This document shows positions 37,616-45,845 of a stretch of DNA of 64,000 nt, piece by piece (the stretch's first letter is position 1; every line of letters starts with the position of its first letter). The notes beneath the pieces are model-generated. The model was not told the origin of the DNA. It made no database searches and was given only the letters and a program-made list of their open reading frames with translations. The translations under genes were made by a program, and so were the position numbers. The stretch is taken from contig NC_014375.1 in assembly GCF_000144605.1 (NCBI RefSeq), forward strand, positions 3,381,264-3,445,263. The letters are read 5' to 3'. The stretch comes from Brevundimonas subvibrioides ATCC 15264 (GTDB lineage Bacteria > Pseudomonadota > Alphaproteobacteria > Caulobacterales > Caulobacteraceae).

Positions 37616-38320
37616 ATGGTCGACACGAACAAGCCGGACGGTCTGGCCGAAGATGTCCTCGGCTTCGGCGGCCGGGAACTGGTCACCGCGCGCGATGTGC
37701 TGCTGCGGCCCCGCACCGTGCTGGCGGCCTGGATGGAGCAGGGGCCGGAGGGCGGCGGCTTCTATTCGCGGCCCTTGCGTCTGTATCTGGGGCTGAACGC
37801 CATCCTGATGCTGGTGCTGTTCCTCCAGGGGGGCGCAGGCTTCCTGCTGGACGACCTGCCGCCCGAGTTGATGACCTCGCTGCTGGAACAGTCGGGCAAG
37901 TCGAGGGACGCCTTCGTCGGCGATGCCGATGGCTGGATGACGCTGGTCATGGTGCCCCTGCTCTCGCTGTTCTACGCCCTGGCCTCGGCTCCGCTGCTGC
38001 GGTTGTGGGATCCGGACGACCTGGGGTGGCGGCGTGGCTTTCGGGCGGCCTTCGCCTGGCTGTGCGCCTGGACGGTGCCGATGCTCCCCATCGCCTGGTG
38101 GGGCTTCGGCCGGGGAACCATGGCCGCGATCGTCGCCGCCGCGATCTTCCTTCTAGGCCTCGTCGCCTTCGTCCGGATGGGACAGGGCCGTTGGTTCAGG
38201 TCGCGGCTGGTCGGGGTCGGCAAGGCGCTCCTGCTGATGATCGCCGTCCAGATCGCAGGCATGGTCGGCGGAGCCCTGGTGGTCGCCATCGGGGTCCTGG
38301 GGGCCTCCGCCGCCCCGTAG
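37616..38320 (+). CDS. Polytopic membrane protein (DUF3667-like)
   Basis: A 234-residue membrane protein with about five helices, including LYLGLNAILMLVLFLQGGAG, WMTLVMVPLLSLFYALASA, AAFAWLCAWTVPMLPIAWWG, MAAIVAAAIFLLGLVAFVRM and ALLLMIAVQIAGMVGGALVV. The N-terminal segment RELVTARDVLLRPRTVLAAWM and RPLRLYLGLNAI are reminiscent of DUF3667 proteins. The ATG at 37616 follows a G-rich stretch; the frame is open to 37556. No operon partner; it stands between the DUF1800 and dinG-like genes on the opposite strand. Function unknown. Confidence 0.75.
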   Translation: MVDTNKPDGLAEDVLGFGGRELVTARDVLLRPRTVLAAWMEQGPEGGGFYSRPLRLYLGLNAILMLVLFLQGGAGFLLDDLPPELMTSLLEQSGKSRDAFVGDADGWMTLVMVPLLSLFYALASAPLLRLWDPDDLGWRRGFRAAFAWLCAWTVPMLPIAWWGFGRGTMAAIVAAAIFLLGLVAFVRMGQGRWFRSRLVGVGKALLLMIAVQIAGMVGGALVVAIGVLGASAAP

Positions 38321-38353
38321 AGGTCGCCATTTTTCAGGACAGGCCGGGGCGGT

Positions 38354-41209
38354 TCAGCCCAGAAATCCCCGGGTCAGCTCGATCGCCTCGACCAGGCTCA
38401 TGCGCTGCACCTCGGTCCCGGGCGGCAGGGCGGCGAACAGGCGCGTGGGCGTGGCGGCGTCCAGCATGACGAAGACCCCCTTGTCGTCCGCCCGGCGGAT
38501 CAGGCGGCCGAAGGCCTGGGCGATGCGGGCGCGGGCCAGGGCGTCGTCATAGCCCTTGGCCCCGAACTTCTCGCGCCGCGCCTTGTGCAGCAGGTCCGGC
38601 CGCGGCCACGGCACGCGGTCGAAGGCGAGCAGGCGAAGCGACCGGCCGGGCACATCGACGCCGTCGCGGACCGCATCGGTGCCCAGCAGGCAGCTGTCCT
38701 GTTCCGCGCGGAAGATGTCGACCAGGGCCCCCACCTCCAGCGGATCGACGTGCTGGGCGTAGAGCGGGATCTGGGCCTTCGCGAGATCCGGCCCCAACCG
38801 CTCATAGACCGCCTTCAGCCGGCGGATGGCGGTGAACAGGCCGAGCCCCCCGCCCCCGGCGGCCAGGAACAGCTCGCGCATGGCCGCCGCCGTCTGGCGC
38901 GGGTCGTCCTTGGCCACATCGTTGACGACGATGACCCGGCTGTTGGAGGCATAGTCGAACGGGCTCTCGACCTTCAGGGTGCGAGCCGGCTCGATCAGGC
39001 GCGCGGCCCCGGTGCGCATCCGGGCCATGCCGAACAGGTCGCCGCCGCTGGCCTCCGCGATCGGATCGGACAGGGTGGCCGAGGTCACCAGCACGCCATG
39101 GGCGGGCAGAATCACCGCGGCCTCCAGCGGCACGGTCGGGTCGATCCAGTGGCGGCGCAGGGCCACGTCGTGGATCCGGCCGAACGCGGTCTCGACCGAC
39201 AGCCAGTCGACGAAGTCGGGGTCCGGTTCGTCGCCCCCCTCCTCCAGCGCCGCCAGCATCGACCGCCATCCCGGCAGGGTCATGCGGGCGCGACGGTCGA
39301 GGCCGCGCAGCGCCCCCTCGATCCGGGCCCGGGCCGACCCGTCCAGCTCGGCCGCCTCGTCGTCGAGGATGTCCTCCAGATGCCGGGCCAGCGCCAGCAG
39401 CGGCGCCTCCACGGCGGCGATGGCCTGGGCGGCGCGCCGGGCGGTGTCCAGCAGGGGTTCGGTCGCGGGGCGGACCGAACATTCGGTGCCGAACTCCGAC
39501 GACGCCGAGGAGGCGGCCTCGGACGTCCGCGCCCGGATCTGCTCCAGCGCCGCCATCAGGAACTGTTCGATCGGGCCGACCGGATTGACCTCCCCCGAGG
39601 GCGGCGCGATGCGGCCGGAAATACCCTCGCCGGGCAGGGCGGCGGCGGCGCGGATCGCGTCCTGCAGGGCCTTCGCCGCCGCCTCGTTGTCGGCGCACAG
39701 GTCGCCCAGCCGCTGCTCCAGACCCCGCCCGCGCCGGCCGCGCCCCTCGGGCCCGCGGATCCAGCGGCGCAGCTCGGCCGCCTCCTGCCCCGACAGGCAG
39801 GCGGAGAAGGCGCTGTCGGCGGCGTCGAACAGGTGGTGACCCTCGTCGAAGACGATCCGCTTCAGGGCCGCCGTCTCCCCGTCCTGCTTCAGGCCCCGCG
39901 CCGAACGGGCTCCGTCGAAGGCGGCCTGGGTCATCACAAGCGCATGGTTGGCGACGACGAGGTCGGCCCGGCGGCTGGCGCGGATGGTCTTCTCGACGAA
40001 ACAGGTGCGGTAGTGCGGACAGGCCGCGTGGACGCATTCCCCGCGCCGGTCGACGAGATTGCCGGCGCTCGCCTGCTGGCCCGCGGGCGTCGCGAACAGG
40101 CCGGGCAGCCAGCCGGGGAAGTCGCCGCCGGTCATGTCGCCGTCGCGCGTGTGCATGGCCCAGCGGCTGGTCAGGGCCAGGCCGATCAGGTCGCCGTTCC
40201 CCAGCTGGGCCGCCTGGACCATGTCCTGAAGGTTCAGCAGGCAGAGGTAGTTCTCGCGCCCCTTGCGCACCACGGTCTTTCTCTTGCGCTCGACCGGGTC
40301 GGGCCACAGGGCGGCGCTCTCGCGGTCGATCTGGCGCTGCAACGCGCGTGTGTAGGTGGACACCCAGGCCGCGCCCTGGTTCCGCTCGGCCCACAGGGAG
40401 GCGGGGGCGAGATAGCCGAGCGTCTTGCCCGTGCCGGTCCCGGCCTCCGCCAGCAGCATGCGCGGGCGGCCCTCCTCGTTGCGGGGGGAAAAGGCGTAGG
40501 CGGCCTCGGCGGCATAGTCGGACTGGGTCGGCCGGGTTTCGTCCAGACCCGAAGCCTGCAGCAGTTTCTCCAGCCGGATCCGGGCCGATTCGGAATCGAC
40601 CGCGGCCGAGCCCGCCTCGCCCCTCGGGGCCTCGTCCTCCCACTCCGGCAGGCGCGACCAGGCATCGAGACCGGATCCGCGATACTGGCGCTGGCGCATG
40701 GGCTGGGTCTGAAGCGCGCCCGTGACGCGGTCGGCCCAGGACCAGCCCGCGCGGCCCAACGTCTCCGCCAGGGTGAAGGCGTCCTCGCGGTGCGGAAAGG
40801 CCGGGTCGGCCAGTTCGCGCAGCAGGGCCCCGGCCGCCTCGCGCAACGCCGCCGCCTGCGCCTCCGCTCCCTTCGGTTCGGACATGCCGAGCGCCAACGC
40901 CAGGCCGGACGGTGACGGCGCGCAGAAGGTGGCGGGTCGGACGAAGGCCCACAGCTCCAGCACATCCAGCAGGTCCCTCGACCGCGGCGGCGGCGACAGG
41001 CCCAGCCGCCGCGCGGTCAGGCTGGCGTGGGCGACCAGCACCGGCCCGCCGGTGAAGGTGCCCTCGGCCGCGCCCCGCCCGATCTTGCGCGCGCCCTCGT
41101 CGTCGCAGATCGCCCCCGCCCCCGGGGGCACGGCGAGCGCAGGCGGCAGGACCAGCCAGGGCTCGGCCCCGGTCAGGCTGCGGTTCGCAATGACGGATTC
41201 GTCGGACAC
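38354..41209 (-). CDS. DinG-type ATP-dependent DNA helicase (XPD-like)
   Basis: A 951-residue superfamily 2 helicase of the DinG/XPD group. A long N-terminal region of about 240 residues precedes Walker A EAGTGTGKT. Iron-sulfur cluster cysteines are visible in NYLCLLNLQDM and RGECVHAACPHYRTCF. The DEGH box lies in RIVFDEGHHLFDA, and the C-terminal motor has DSCLLGTDAVRDGVDVPGRSL and QAFGRLIRRADDKG. It unwinds DNA 5'-3', probably in repair of R-loops or damaged forks. The extended N-terminus is longer than in E. coli DinG, as often seen in alphaproteobacteria. The start is a GTG at 41209, divergent from the DEXH helicase gene. Confidence 0.9.
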   Translation of the reverse strand: MSDESVIANRSLTGAEPWLVLPPALAVPPGAGAICDDEGARKIGRGAAEGTFTGGPVLVAHASLTARRLGLSPPPRSRDLLDVLELWAFVRPATFCAPSPSGLALALGMSEPKGAEAQAAALREAAGALLRELADPAFPHREDAFTLAETLGRAGWSWADRVTGALQTQPMRQRQYRGSGLDAWSRLPEWEDEAPRGEAGSAAVDSESARIRLEKLLQASGLDETRPTQSDYAAEAAYAFSPRNEEGRPRMLLAEAGTGTGKTLGYLAPASLWAERNQGAAWVSTYTRALQRQIDRESAALWPDPVERKRKTVVRKGRENYLCLLNLQDMVQAAQLGNGDLIGLALTSRWAMHTRDGDMTGGDFPGWLPGLFATPAGQQASAGNLVDRRGECVHAACPHYRTCFVEKTIRASRRADLVVANHALVMTQAAFDGARSARGLKQDGETAALKRIVFDEGHHLFDAADSAFSACLSGQEAAELRRWIRGPEGRGRRGRGLEQRLGDLCADNEAAAKALQDAIRAAAALPGEGISGRIAPPSGEVNPVGPIEQFLMAALEQIRARTSEAASSASSEFGTECSVRPATEPLLDTARRAAQAIAAVEAPLLALARHLEDILDDEAAELDGSARARIEGALRGLDRRARMTLPGWRSMLAALEEGGDEPDPDFVDWLSVETAFGRIHDVALRRHWIDPTVPLEAAVILPAHGVLVTSATLSDPIAEASGGDLFGMARMRTGAARLIEPARTLKVESPFDYASNSRVIVVNDVAKDDPRQTAAAMRELFLAAGGGGLGLFTAIRRLKAVYERLGPDLAKAQIPLYAQHVDPLEVGALVDIFRAEQDSCLLGTDAVRDGVDVPGRSLRLLAFDRVPWPRPDLLHKARREKFGAKGYDDALARARIAQAFGRLIRRADDKGVFVMLDAATPTRLFAALPPGTEVQRMSLVEAIELTRGFLG

Positions 41210-41253
41210 CTCGCAGAGATAGCGACGAACGGGGTGAAACGGAACGGGAACAT

Positions 41254-41261
41254 GCTATATC
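41254..41261 (+). promoter_or_regulatory. Candidate -10 element directly before the DEXH helicase start
   Basis: GCTATATC matches the Caulobacter housekeeping -10 consensus GCTANAWC exactly and ends 6 bases before the GTG at 41268. That would make the mRNA leaderless. No clear -35 element is seen. Confidence 0.4.
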
Positions 41262-41267
41262 GCGATC

Positions 41268-43883
41268 GTGACGTCGCCCGCCGCCAGTCTGCCGCCTCTG
41301 TTCGCCGACTGGTTCGCCTCTCGCGGATGGAGCCCCCGCAGGCATCAGCTGGAGATGATCGCGGCCGCCGGGGCCGGATCGCATGCCCTGCTGGTCGCCC
41401 CGACCGGGGGCGGCAAGACCCTGGCGGGGTTCCTGCCCAGCCTGATCGATCTGGCGGAGCGAGGCCCGCGGCCGGAGTTCGGACCGGGCAGCGGGATTCA
41501 CACGATCTATGTCTCGCCGCTGAAGGCCCTGACCACCGACGTCGAGCGTAACCTGATGACGCCCATCCGCGAGATCGGGCTGAACATCCACGTCGAGAGC
41601 CGCACCGGCGACACCAAGCAATCCAAGAAGCAGCGCCAGCGCGACAACCCGCCGGACATCCTGCTGACCACGCCCGAACAACTGGCGCTGTTCTGTGCCT
41701 GGGGCGGGGCGCGGGCGTATTTCGCCGACCTGAAATGCATCGTGCTGGACGAGGTCCACGCCATCTGGTCGGGCAAGCGGGGCGACCTGCTGAACCTCGG
41801 CCTCGCCCGGCTGCAGAGCTTTTCGCCGGGGCTCCGCCGGGTGGCCCTGTCAGCGACGATCGACGACCCGAAGCTGATCGCGGAGTGGCTGGCACCTGTT
41901 CCTCCCCCATCGGGGGAGGGGGACCGCGCAGCGGTGGAGGGGGCCAGCCCCACACCGGGTGCTGCAGACAAGCCCCCCTCGTCGGCTACGCCGCCACTCC
42001 CCCCGATGGGGGAAGATTCAGGCATCGTCATCGTCAAGGGCGACCCCGGCGCCGTGCCGATCATCGACGTTCTGGTGTCCGAGGGCCGCGTGCCCTGGGC
42101 GGGGCACACCGGCCAGCATGCGATCCCCGAGGTCTATGCGGCGATCAAACGCTCGGGCCTGTCGCTGATCTTCGTCAACACCCGCTGGCAGTGCGAGTTC
42201 GTGTTCCAGCAGCTGTGGGCCATCAACGACGACAACCTGCCCATCGGCCTGCACCACGGCTCGCTGGCCGCCGAGCAGCGCCGCAAGGTCGAGGCCGCCA
42301 TGGCCCGGGGCGATCTGCGCGCGGTCGTCTGTACCTCGACGCTGGATCTGGGCATCGACTGGGGCGACGTCGACCTCGTCATCCAGATGGCGGCGCCCAA
42401 GGGATCGAGCCGTCTCGTCCAGCGCATCGGCCGGGCCAACCACCGGCTGGACGAACCCTCGCGCGCCCTGATGGTGCCCGCCAGCCGGTTCGAGCTGCTG
42501 GAATGCCAGGCCGCCAAGGAGGCCGTGGCCGACAACGCCTTCGACTGGGAGCCGCACCACATCGGTACCCTCGATACCCTGGCCCAGCACATCATGGGCG
42601 TGGCCTGTTCCGAGCCCTTCGCGCTCGACGCCCTCCATGCCGAGGTGACGGCCTGCGCCCCCTATCGCGACCTGACCTACGAGGCGTTCGAGGAGGTGGT
42701 CGATTTCGTCGCTACCGGGGGCTATGCGCTCCGCACCTACGACCGGTTCGCCCGGATCGTGCGCACGCCCGAGGGGCAATGGACGGTCCGCAACCAGCTG
42801 ATCGCCCAGCGCCACCGGATGAACGTCGGGGCCATCGTGGCGGCGGGAACGCTGAACGTGAAGGTCGCCTCCCGGCGCGGCGGCGCGTCCAAACAGCTGG
42901 TCGGGGGGCGCAAGGTCGGCGAGGCCGAGGAGTGGTATTTCGAACAGCTGACACCCGGCGACACCTTCGTCTTCGCCGGCCAGGTCTGGGCGTTTCAGGG
43001 CATCAACGGCATGGACGCCCTGGTCACCCACGCCACCGACAAGGACCCCAAGATCCCGTCCTGGGGCGGGGCCCAGTTCCCGCTGGGCACCTCGCTGGCC
43101 GCCCGGGTGCGCGACATGATCCAGGACCGCGATCACTGGCGCGTCCTGCCCGTCGACGTGCAGGAATGGCTGGAGCTGCAGGCCGAGCGGTCGATGATCC
43201 CCGATGCCGACAGCCTGCTGGTCGAGACCTTTCCGCGCGGCAGCCGCCATTTCATGGTCGCCTATCCGTTCGAAGGACGGCTGGCACACTCGACACTGTG
43301 CATGCTGCTGACGCGCCGGCTGGACCGGCTGGGGGTCGGGCCGCTGGGCTTCGTCGTCACCGACTATGCCTTCGCCATCTGGTCGATCAAGCCGATGGAC
43401 GGTCTGGACTGGGACGCCCTGTTCCAGCCCGACATGCTGGGCGACGACCTCGAGGCGTGGCTGGAGGAGAGCTTCATGATGAAGCGCACCTTCCGCAATT
43501 GCGCCCTCGTTTCCGGCTTGATCGAGCGGCGACAGCCGGGGGCCGAAAAGACGGGCCGCCAGGTGACCTTTTCCACGGACCTGATCTACGACGTGCTCCG
43601 CCGCCACCAGCCCGATCATTTGCTGCTGAGAACCGCCCGGTCCGACGCCGCATCCGGCCTGCTCGACGTCGCGCGTCTGGGTCAGTTGCTGAGCCGGATC
43701 GCCGGGCATATCCGCCATGCGCCACTGGAGCGGGCCTCGCCCTTCTGCGTGCCGGTGCTGGTGATGATCGGACGGGAGCGGGTCGGCGGCGACGCGGCCG
43801 ACATGATCCTGGAGGCCTCGGCCCAGGACCTGATCGACGAGGTCATGGAAGACGCTCCGCCCGAGTTGCAGGGTGCCGCATGA
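41268..43883 (+). CDS. Ligase-associated DNA damage response DEXH-box helicase (Lhr-like)
   Basis: An 871-residue superfamily 2 helicase. Walker A PTGGGKT is at residues 45-51, motif Ib-region SPLKALTTDVERNL follows, DEVH box is at 161-164, SAT-type motif LSATIDDPKLIAEWLAP lies near 198-213, and motif VI is QRIGRANHRLDE. A winged-helix/Lhr C-terminal region continues to the end. Pairing with pdeM (next gene, overlapping by 4 bases) defines the ligase-associated repair type. Residues about 211-250 (SGEGDRAAVEG and then DKPPSSATPPLPPMGEDS) are encoded by a palindromic repeat element inserted in frame just after motif III. GTG start; no ribosome site. Confidence 0.92.
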   Translation: MTSPAASLPPLFADWFASRGWSPRRHQLEMIAAAGAGSHALLVAPTGGGKTLAGFLPSLIDLAERGPRPEFGPGSGIHTIYVSPLKALTTDVERNLMTPIREIGLNIHVESRTGDTKQSKKQRQRDNPPDILLTTPEQLALFCAWGGARAYFADLKCIVLDEVHAIWSGKRGDLLNLGLARLQSFSPGLRRVALSATIDDPKLIAEWLAPVPPPSGEGDRAAVEGASPTPGAADKPPSSATPPLPPMGEDSGIVIVKGDPGAVPIIDVLVSEGRVPWAGHTGQHAIPEVYAAIKRSGLSLIFVNTRWQCEFVFQQLWAINDDNLPIGLHHGSLAAEQRRKVEAAMARGDLRAVVCTSTLDLGIDWGDVDLVIQMAAPKGSSRLVQRIGRANHRLDEPSRALMVPASRFELLECQAAKEAVADNAFDWEPHHIGTLDTLAQHIMGVACSEPFALDALHAEVTACAPYRDLTYEAFEEVVDFVATGGYALRTYDRFARIVRTPEGQWTVRNQLIAQRHRMNVGAIVAAGTLNVKVASRRGGASKQLVGGRKVGEAEEWYFEQLTPGDTFVFAGQVWAFQGINGMDALVTHATDKDPKIPSWGGAQFPLGTSLAARVRDMIQDRDHWRVLPVDVQEWLELQAERSMIPDADSLLVETFPRGSRHFMVAYPFEGRLAHSTLCMLLTRRLDRLGVGPLGFVVTDYAFAIWSIKPMDGLDWDALFQPDMLGDDLEAWLEESFMMKRTFRNCALVSGLIERRQPGAEKTGRQVTFSTDLIYDVLRRHQPDHLLLRTARSDAASGLLDVARLGQLLSRIAGHIRHAPLERASPFCVPVLVMIGRERVGGDAADMILEASAQDLIDEVMEDAPPELQGAA
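41899..42016 (+). repeat. Palindromic repeat element inserted in frame in the DEXH helicase gene
   Basis: A roughly 118-bp element whose ends are near-perfect inverted repeats: TTCCTCCCCCATCGGGGG at the left, and at the right the complement of TCTTCCCCCATCGGGGGG. The body contains G-rich and C-rich hairpin arms (for example CCCCCATCGGGGG at 41904-41916). Bases 41913-41942 match 58179-58208 (opposite strand) at 29 of 30 positions. The reading frame stays open throughout and encodes a Pro/Gly/Ser/Glu-rich loop. Confidence 0.85.
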
Positions 43884-44623
43884 ACGCGGCGCTGCGCGAG
43901 ACCCTGACCCCGGCGCGACGGCCGTGCGGCTCGCTGTCGGTGCGGGTCATGGGCGAGCTGTGCGTGCTGCGCTGTTCGGGGGCCCTGTGGCTGCCCGCCC
44001 ATGGCACGCTGGTGGCGGGGGACCTGCATCTGGAGAAAGGCTCGGCGTTCGCCGCGCGCGGCCAGATGCTGCCGCCCTACGACAGCCGCGCGACGCTGGA
44101 CCGGCTGGAGGCGGAGATCGCCGAGCTGGCCCCCGCGCGGGTCGTGCTGCTCGGCGACAGTTTCCACGACAGCCGCTCGATCGGACGGATGGCGGCCGAA
44201 GACCGGACGCGGCTGGATCGGCTGGCCGAGGGTCGCGACTGGGTCTGGCTGGAAGGCAACCACGACCGCAAGGCGCTGACCCAGGCCGATGCGGACGCCG
44301 TCTCCCGCCTTCCCGGCCGGGTGGTCGGCGACATGGGGCTGGGCGCGCTGTTCCTGACCCACGAGCCGATGCCAGAGGCCCGGACCGGAGAGGTCGCCGG
44401 CCACCTGCACCCCTGCGCGCGGGTGGTGGCCCATGCGCGGACGGTGCGCCGGCCGTGTTTCGTGACCGACGGACGCCGGCTGATCCTGCCCGCCTTCGGG
44501 GCCTTCACGGGGGGTCTGAACGTGCTGGACGCCGCCATCGCGGGTCTGTTCGTGGACCGGCCGATGGTGGCGGCTCTGGGCAAGGACCGGGTCCACGCCC
44601 TGGCTTGGGCCAGCCTGGTCTAG
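43880..44623 (+). CDS. pdeM: Ligase-associated DNA damage response endonuclease PdeM
   Basis: A 247-residue metallophosphoesterase. Metal-binding motifs are VAGDLHLEKGSAF (Asp-x-His), VVLLGDSFHDSRS (Gly-Asp-Ser-x-His, variant of Gly-Asp-x-x-Asp), LEGNHDRKAL (Gly-Asn-His-Asp) and a C-terminal VAGHLHP (Gly-His-x-His-like). The size and the coupling to the Lhr-like helicase fit PdeM, a putative nuclease of the ligase-associated repair set. The other usual members (ATP-dependent ligase, MBL-fold exonuclease) are not in this window. The ATG overlaps the helicase stop; its TAG stop overlaps the convergent stop at 44620. Confidence 0.9.
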   Translation: MNAALRETLTPARRPCGSLSVRVMGELCVLRCSGALWLPAHGTLVAGDLHLEKGSAFAARGQMLPPYDSRATLDRLEAEIAELAPARVVLLGDSFHDSRSIGRMAAEDRTRLDRLAEGRDWVWLEGNHDRKALTQADADAVSRLPGRVVGDMGLGALFLTHEPMPEARTGEVAGHLHPCARVVAHARTVRRPCFVTDGRRLILPAFGAFTGGLNVLDAAIAGLFVDRPMVAALGKDRVHALAWASLV

Positions 44624-45036
44624 GGCAGCAGGGCGACCGCGCCCAGGCTGAGCACCGCGCCGGTCGTGGCCACCCAGCGCAGCCGCGCATACCAGTCGCC
44701 CGAACCGCGCACGTCCCAGTACAGCATGGCCAGCAACCCGCCGATCAGGACCAGCAGTTGCAGCCGGTCGGGCACGCCCGGCAGGAAGGTCAGCCAGGCC
44801 GCGACCGGCGGCAGGTTGCTGAGGACCAGGGTCGCGGGGCGCGGATCGCGCTCGGCCATGCCCTTGCCCCAGCGCGTGCCGGCCAGGAACGACAGGATGA
44901 TGGCGGCATAGGCGGCCAGCGGCTCGATCCAGCGGCCGCCGTCTTCACGGTCGAACCAGACGGCGGCGGCCCCGGCGACGAACGGGATCAACCCGGCCAG
45001 CGTCAGGGCCCATGCGGTCAGCCGCGTACGATCCAT
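44620..45036 (-). CDS. DUF3429 family inner-membrane protein
   Basis: A 138-residue polytopic membrane protein with four to five helices: LTAWALTLAGLIPFVAGAAA, IEPLAAYAAIILSFLAGTRW, LVLSNLPPVAAWLTFL, LQLLVLIGGLLAMLYWDV and WVATTGAVLSLGAVALLP. The pattern Ala-Tyr-Ala-Ala-Ile-Ile-Leu-Ser-Phe-Leu-Ala-Gly-x-Arg-Trp-Gly is typical of DUF3429. The start ATG at 45036 overlaps the stop of the TIGR02186 gene. Function unknown. Confidence 0.82.
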   Translation of the reverse strand: MDRTRLTAWALTLAGLIPFVAGAAAVWFDREDGGRWIEPLAAYAAIILSFLAGTRWGKGMAERDPRPATLVLSNLPPVAAWLTFLPGVPDRLQLLVLIGGLLAMLYWDVRGSGDWYARLRWVATTGAVLSLGAVALLP

Positions 45037-45845
45037 CACCCTCTCCTGAAGACCCGGCTGGTGCCATAGCCCATGGCCACCGCGAGCAGCACGCACAGCA
45101 CCCCGTAGGACCAGGGACGGCGATGGGCGAACTCGTAGACCTCGCGCTCGAAACCGACTTTCTCGACGGTGAGCGTCAGGTTGGAAACCCCCGCGGGTTC
45201 GCCGTCCCGGAACAGCCAGACCTGGGCATAGTACTGGCCGGTCGGGGCGGTGGCGGGCAGTTTGACCTCGGCCCGGAACAGGCCCTTGTCGACGAAGGTC
45301 ACCCCTTCCGGATCGGTGTCGTAGAGGGCCGCGTCCTCCTTCAGCCGGATCACGGCGCGGCGCCAGTCGAGGTAGTCCTCGCCCAGGCGGCTGATGACCA
45401 CGTCGCGCACGCCGTAGCGGGTGACGGTGCGGCTTTCCTCGGGCGCGTCGATGCGCAGGTGATCGACGCCGACGCCGAGGCGACGCAGCTGTCCGAAGTC
45501 GGCGATGTCGCTGAGCGGCCGGGTCGAGGCGGTCATGTAGAAGCCGGGCGCGCCCTCGAACAGGACCGGGCGGCTGTTCAGCCAGACGCCGGTGTTGCGC
45601 GTCTTCTTGACCAGCCGGATCGGCGCGTCGGGTCCGCGCACGACGACCACGACGTCGGTCGGATCGTCCGACGGATTGAACACCGCGCCGTACAGCACCA
45701 GCGTCGCGCCGCGGAAGCTGGAGTCGACCTTGACCTGGGCATCGGTCAGGGCCGCGGCGACGCGCAGCTCGGTGGCCGTGGCCTCGGACCGTTCCGGGGG
45801 CGGCGCCTCGATCGCGGGCGGCGGAGGGGGCAGGGCCTGGATCAC
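45036..45845 (-). CDS. TIGR02186 family membrane-anchored protein
   Basis: A protein of about 269 residues whose gene is typically paired with a TauE-type sulfite exporter, as here. The core has DAQVKVDSSFRGATLVLYGAVF, DVVVVVRGPDAPIRLVKKTRN and GVWLNSRPVLFEGAPGFYMTAS. A single C-terminal membrane helix (WSYGVLCVLLAVAMGYGTSRVF) ends the protein. The GTG at 45845 overlaps the TauE stop (GTGA). Family members usually have an N-terminal signal peptide; with this start the N-terminus is instead Pro-rich (ALPPPPPAIEAPPP). The frame is open to 46304 but only as shadow sequence of TauE. The start or the N-terminus may be atypical. Confidence 0.78.
   Translation of the reverse strand: MIQALPPPPPAIEAPPPERSEATATELRVAAALTDAQVKVDSSFRGATLVLYGAVFNPSDDPTDVVVVVRGPDAPIRLVKKTRNTGVWLNSRPVLFEGAPGFYMTASTRPLSDIADFGQLRRLGVGVDHLRIDAPEESRTVTRYGVRDVVISRLGEDYLDWRRAVIRLKEDAALYDTDPEGVTFVDKGLFRAEVKLPATAPTGQYYAQVWLFRDGEPAGVSNLTLTVEKVGFEREVYEFAHRRPWSYGVLCVLLAVAMGYGTSRVFRRG

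Noticed and set aside
38585..40915. Long plus-strand open frame opposite the DinG-type helicase
   Set aside because: Antisense shadow with repetitive Arg/Gly/Gln composition; the helicase motifs on the other strand account for the region.
41227..41245. Possible LexA/SOS box (GAAC repeats) between the divergent helicase genes
   Set aside because: Two GAAC half-sites are present, but the spacer is 11 bases rather than the 7 of the alphaproteobacterial GTTC-N7-GTTC box.
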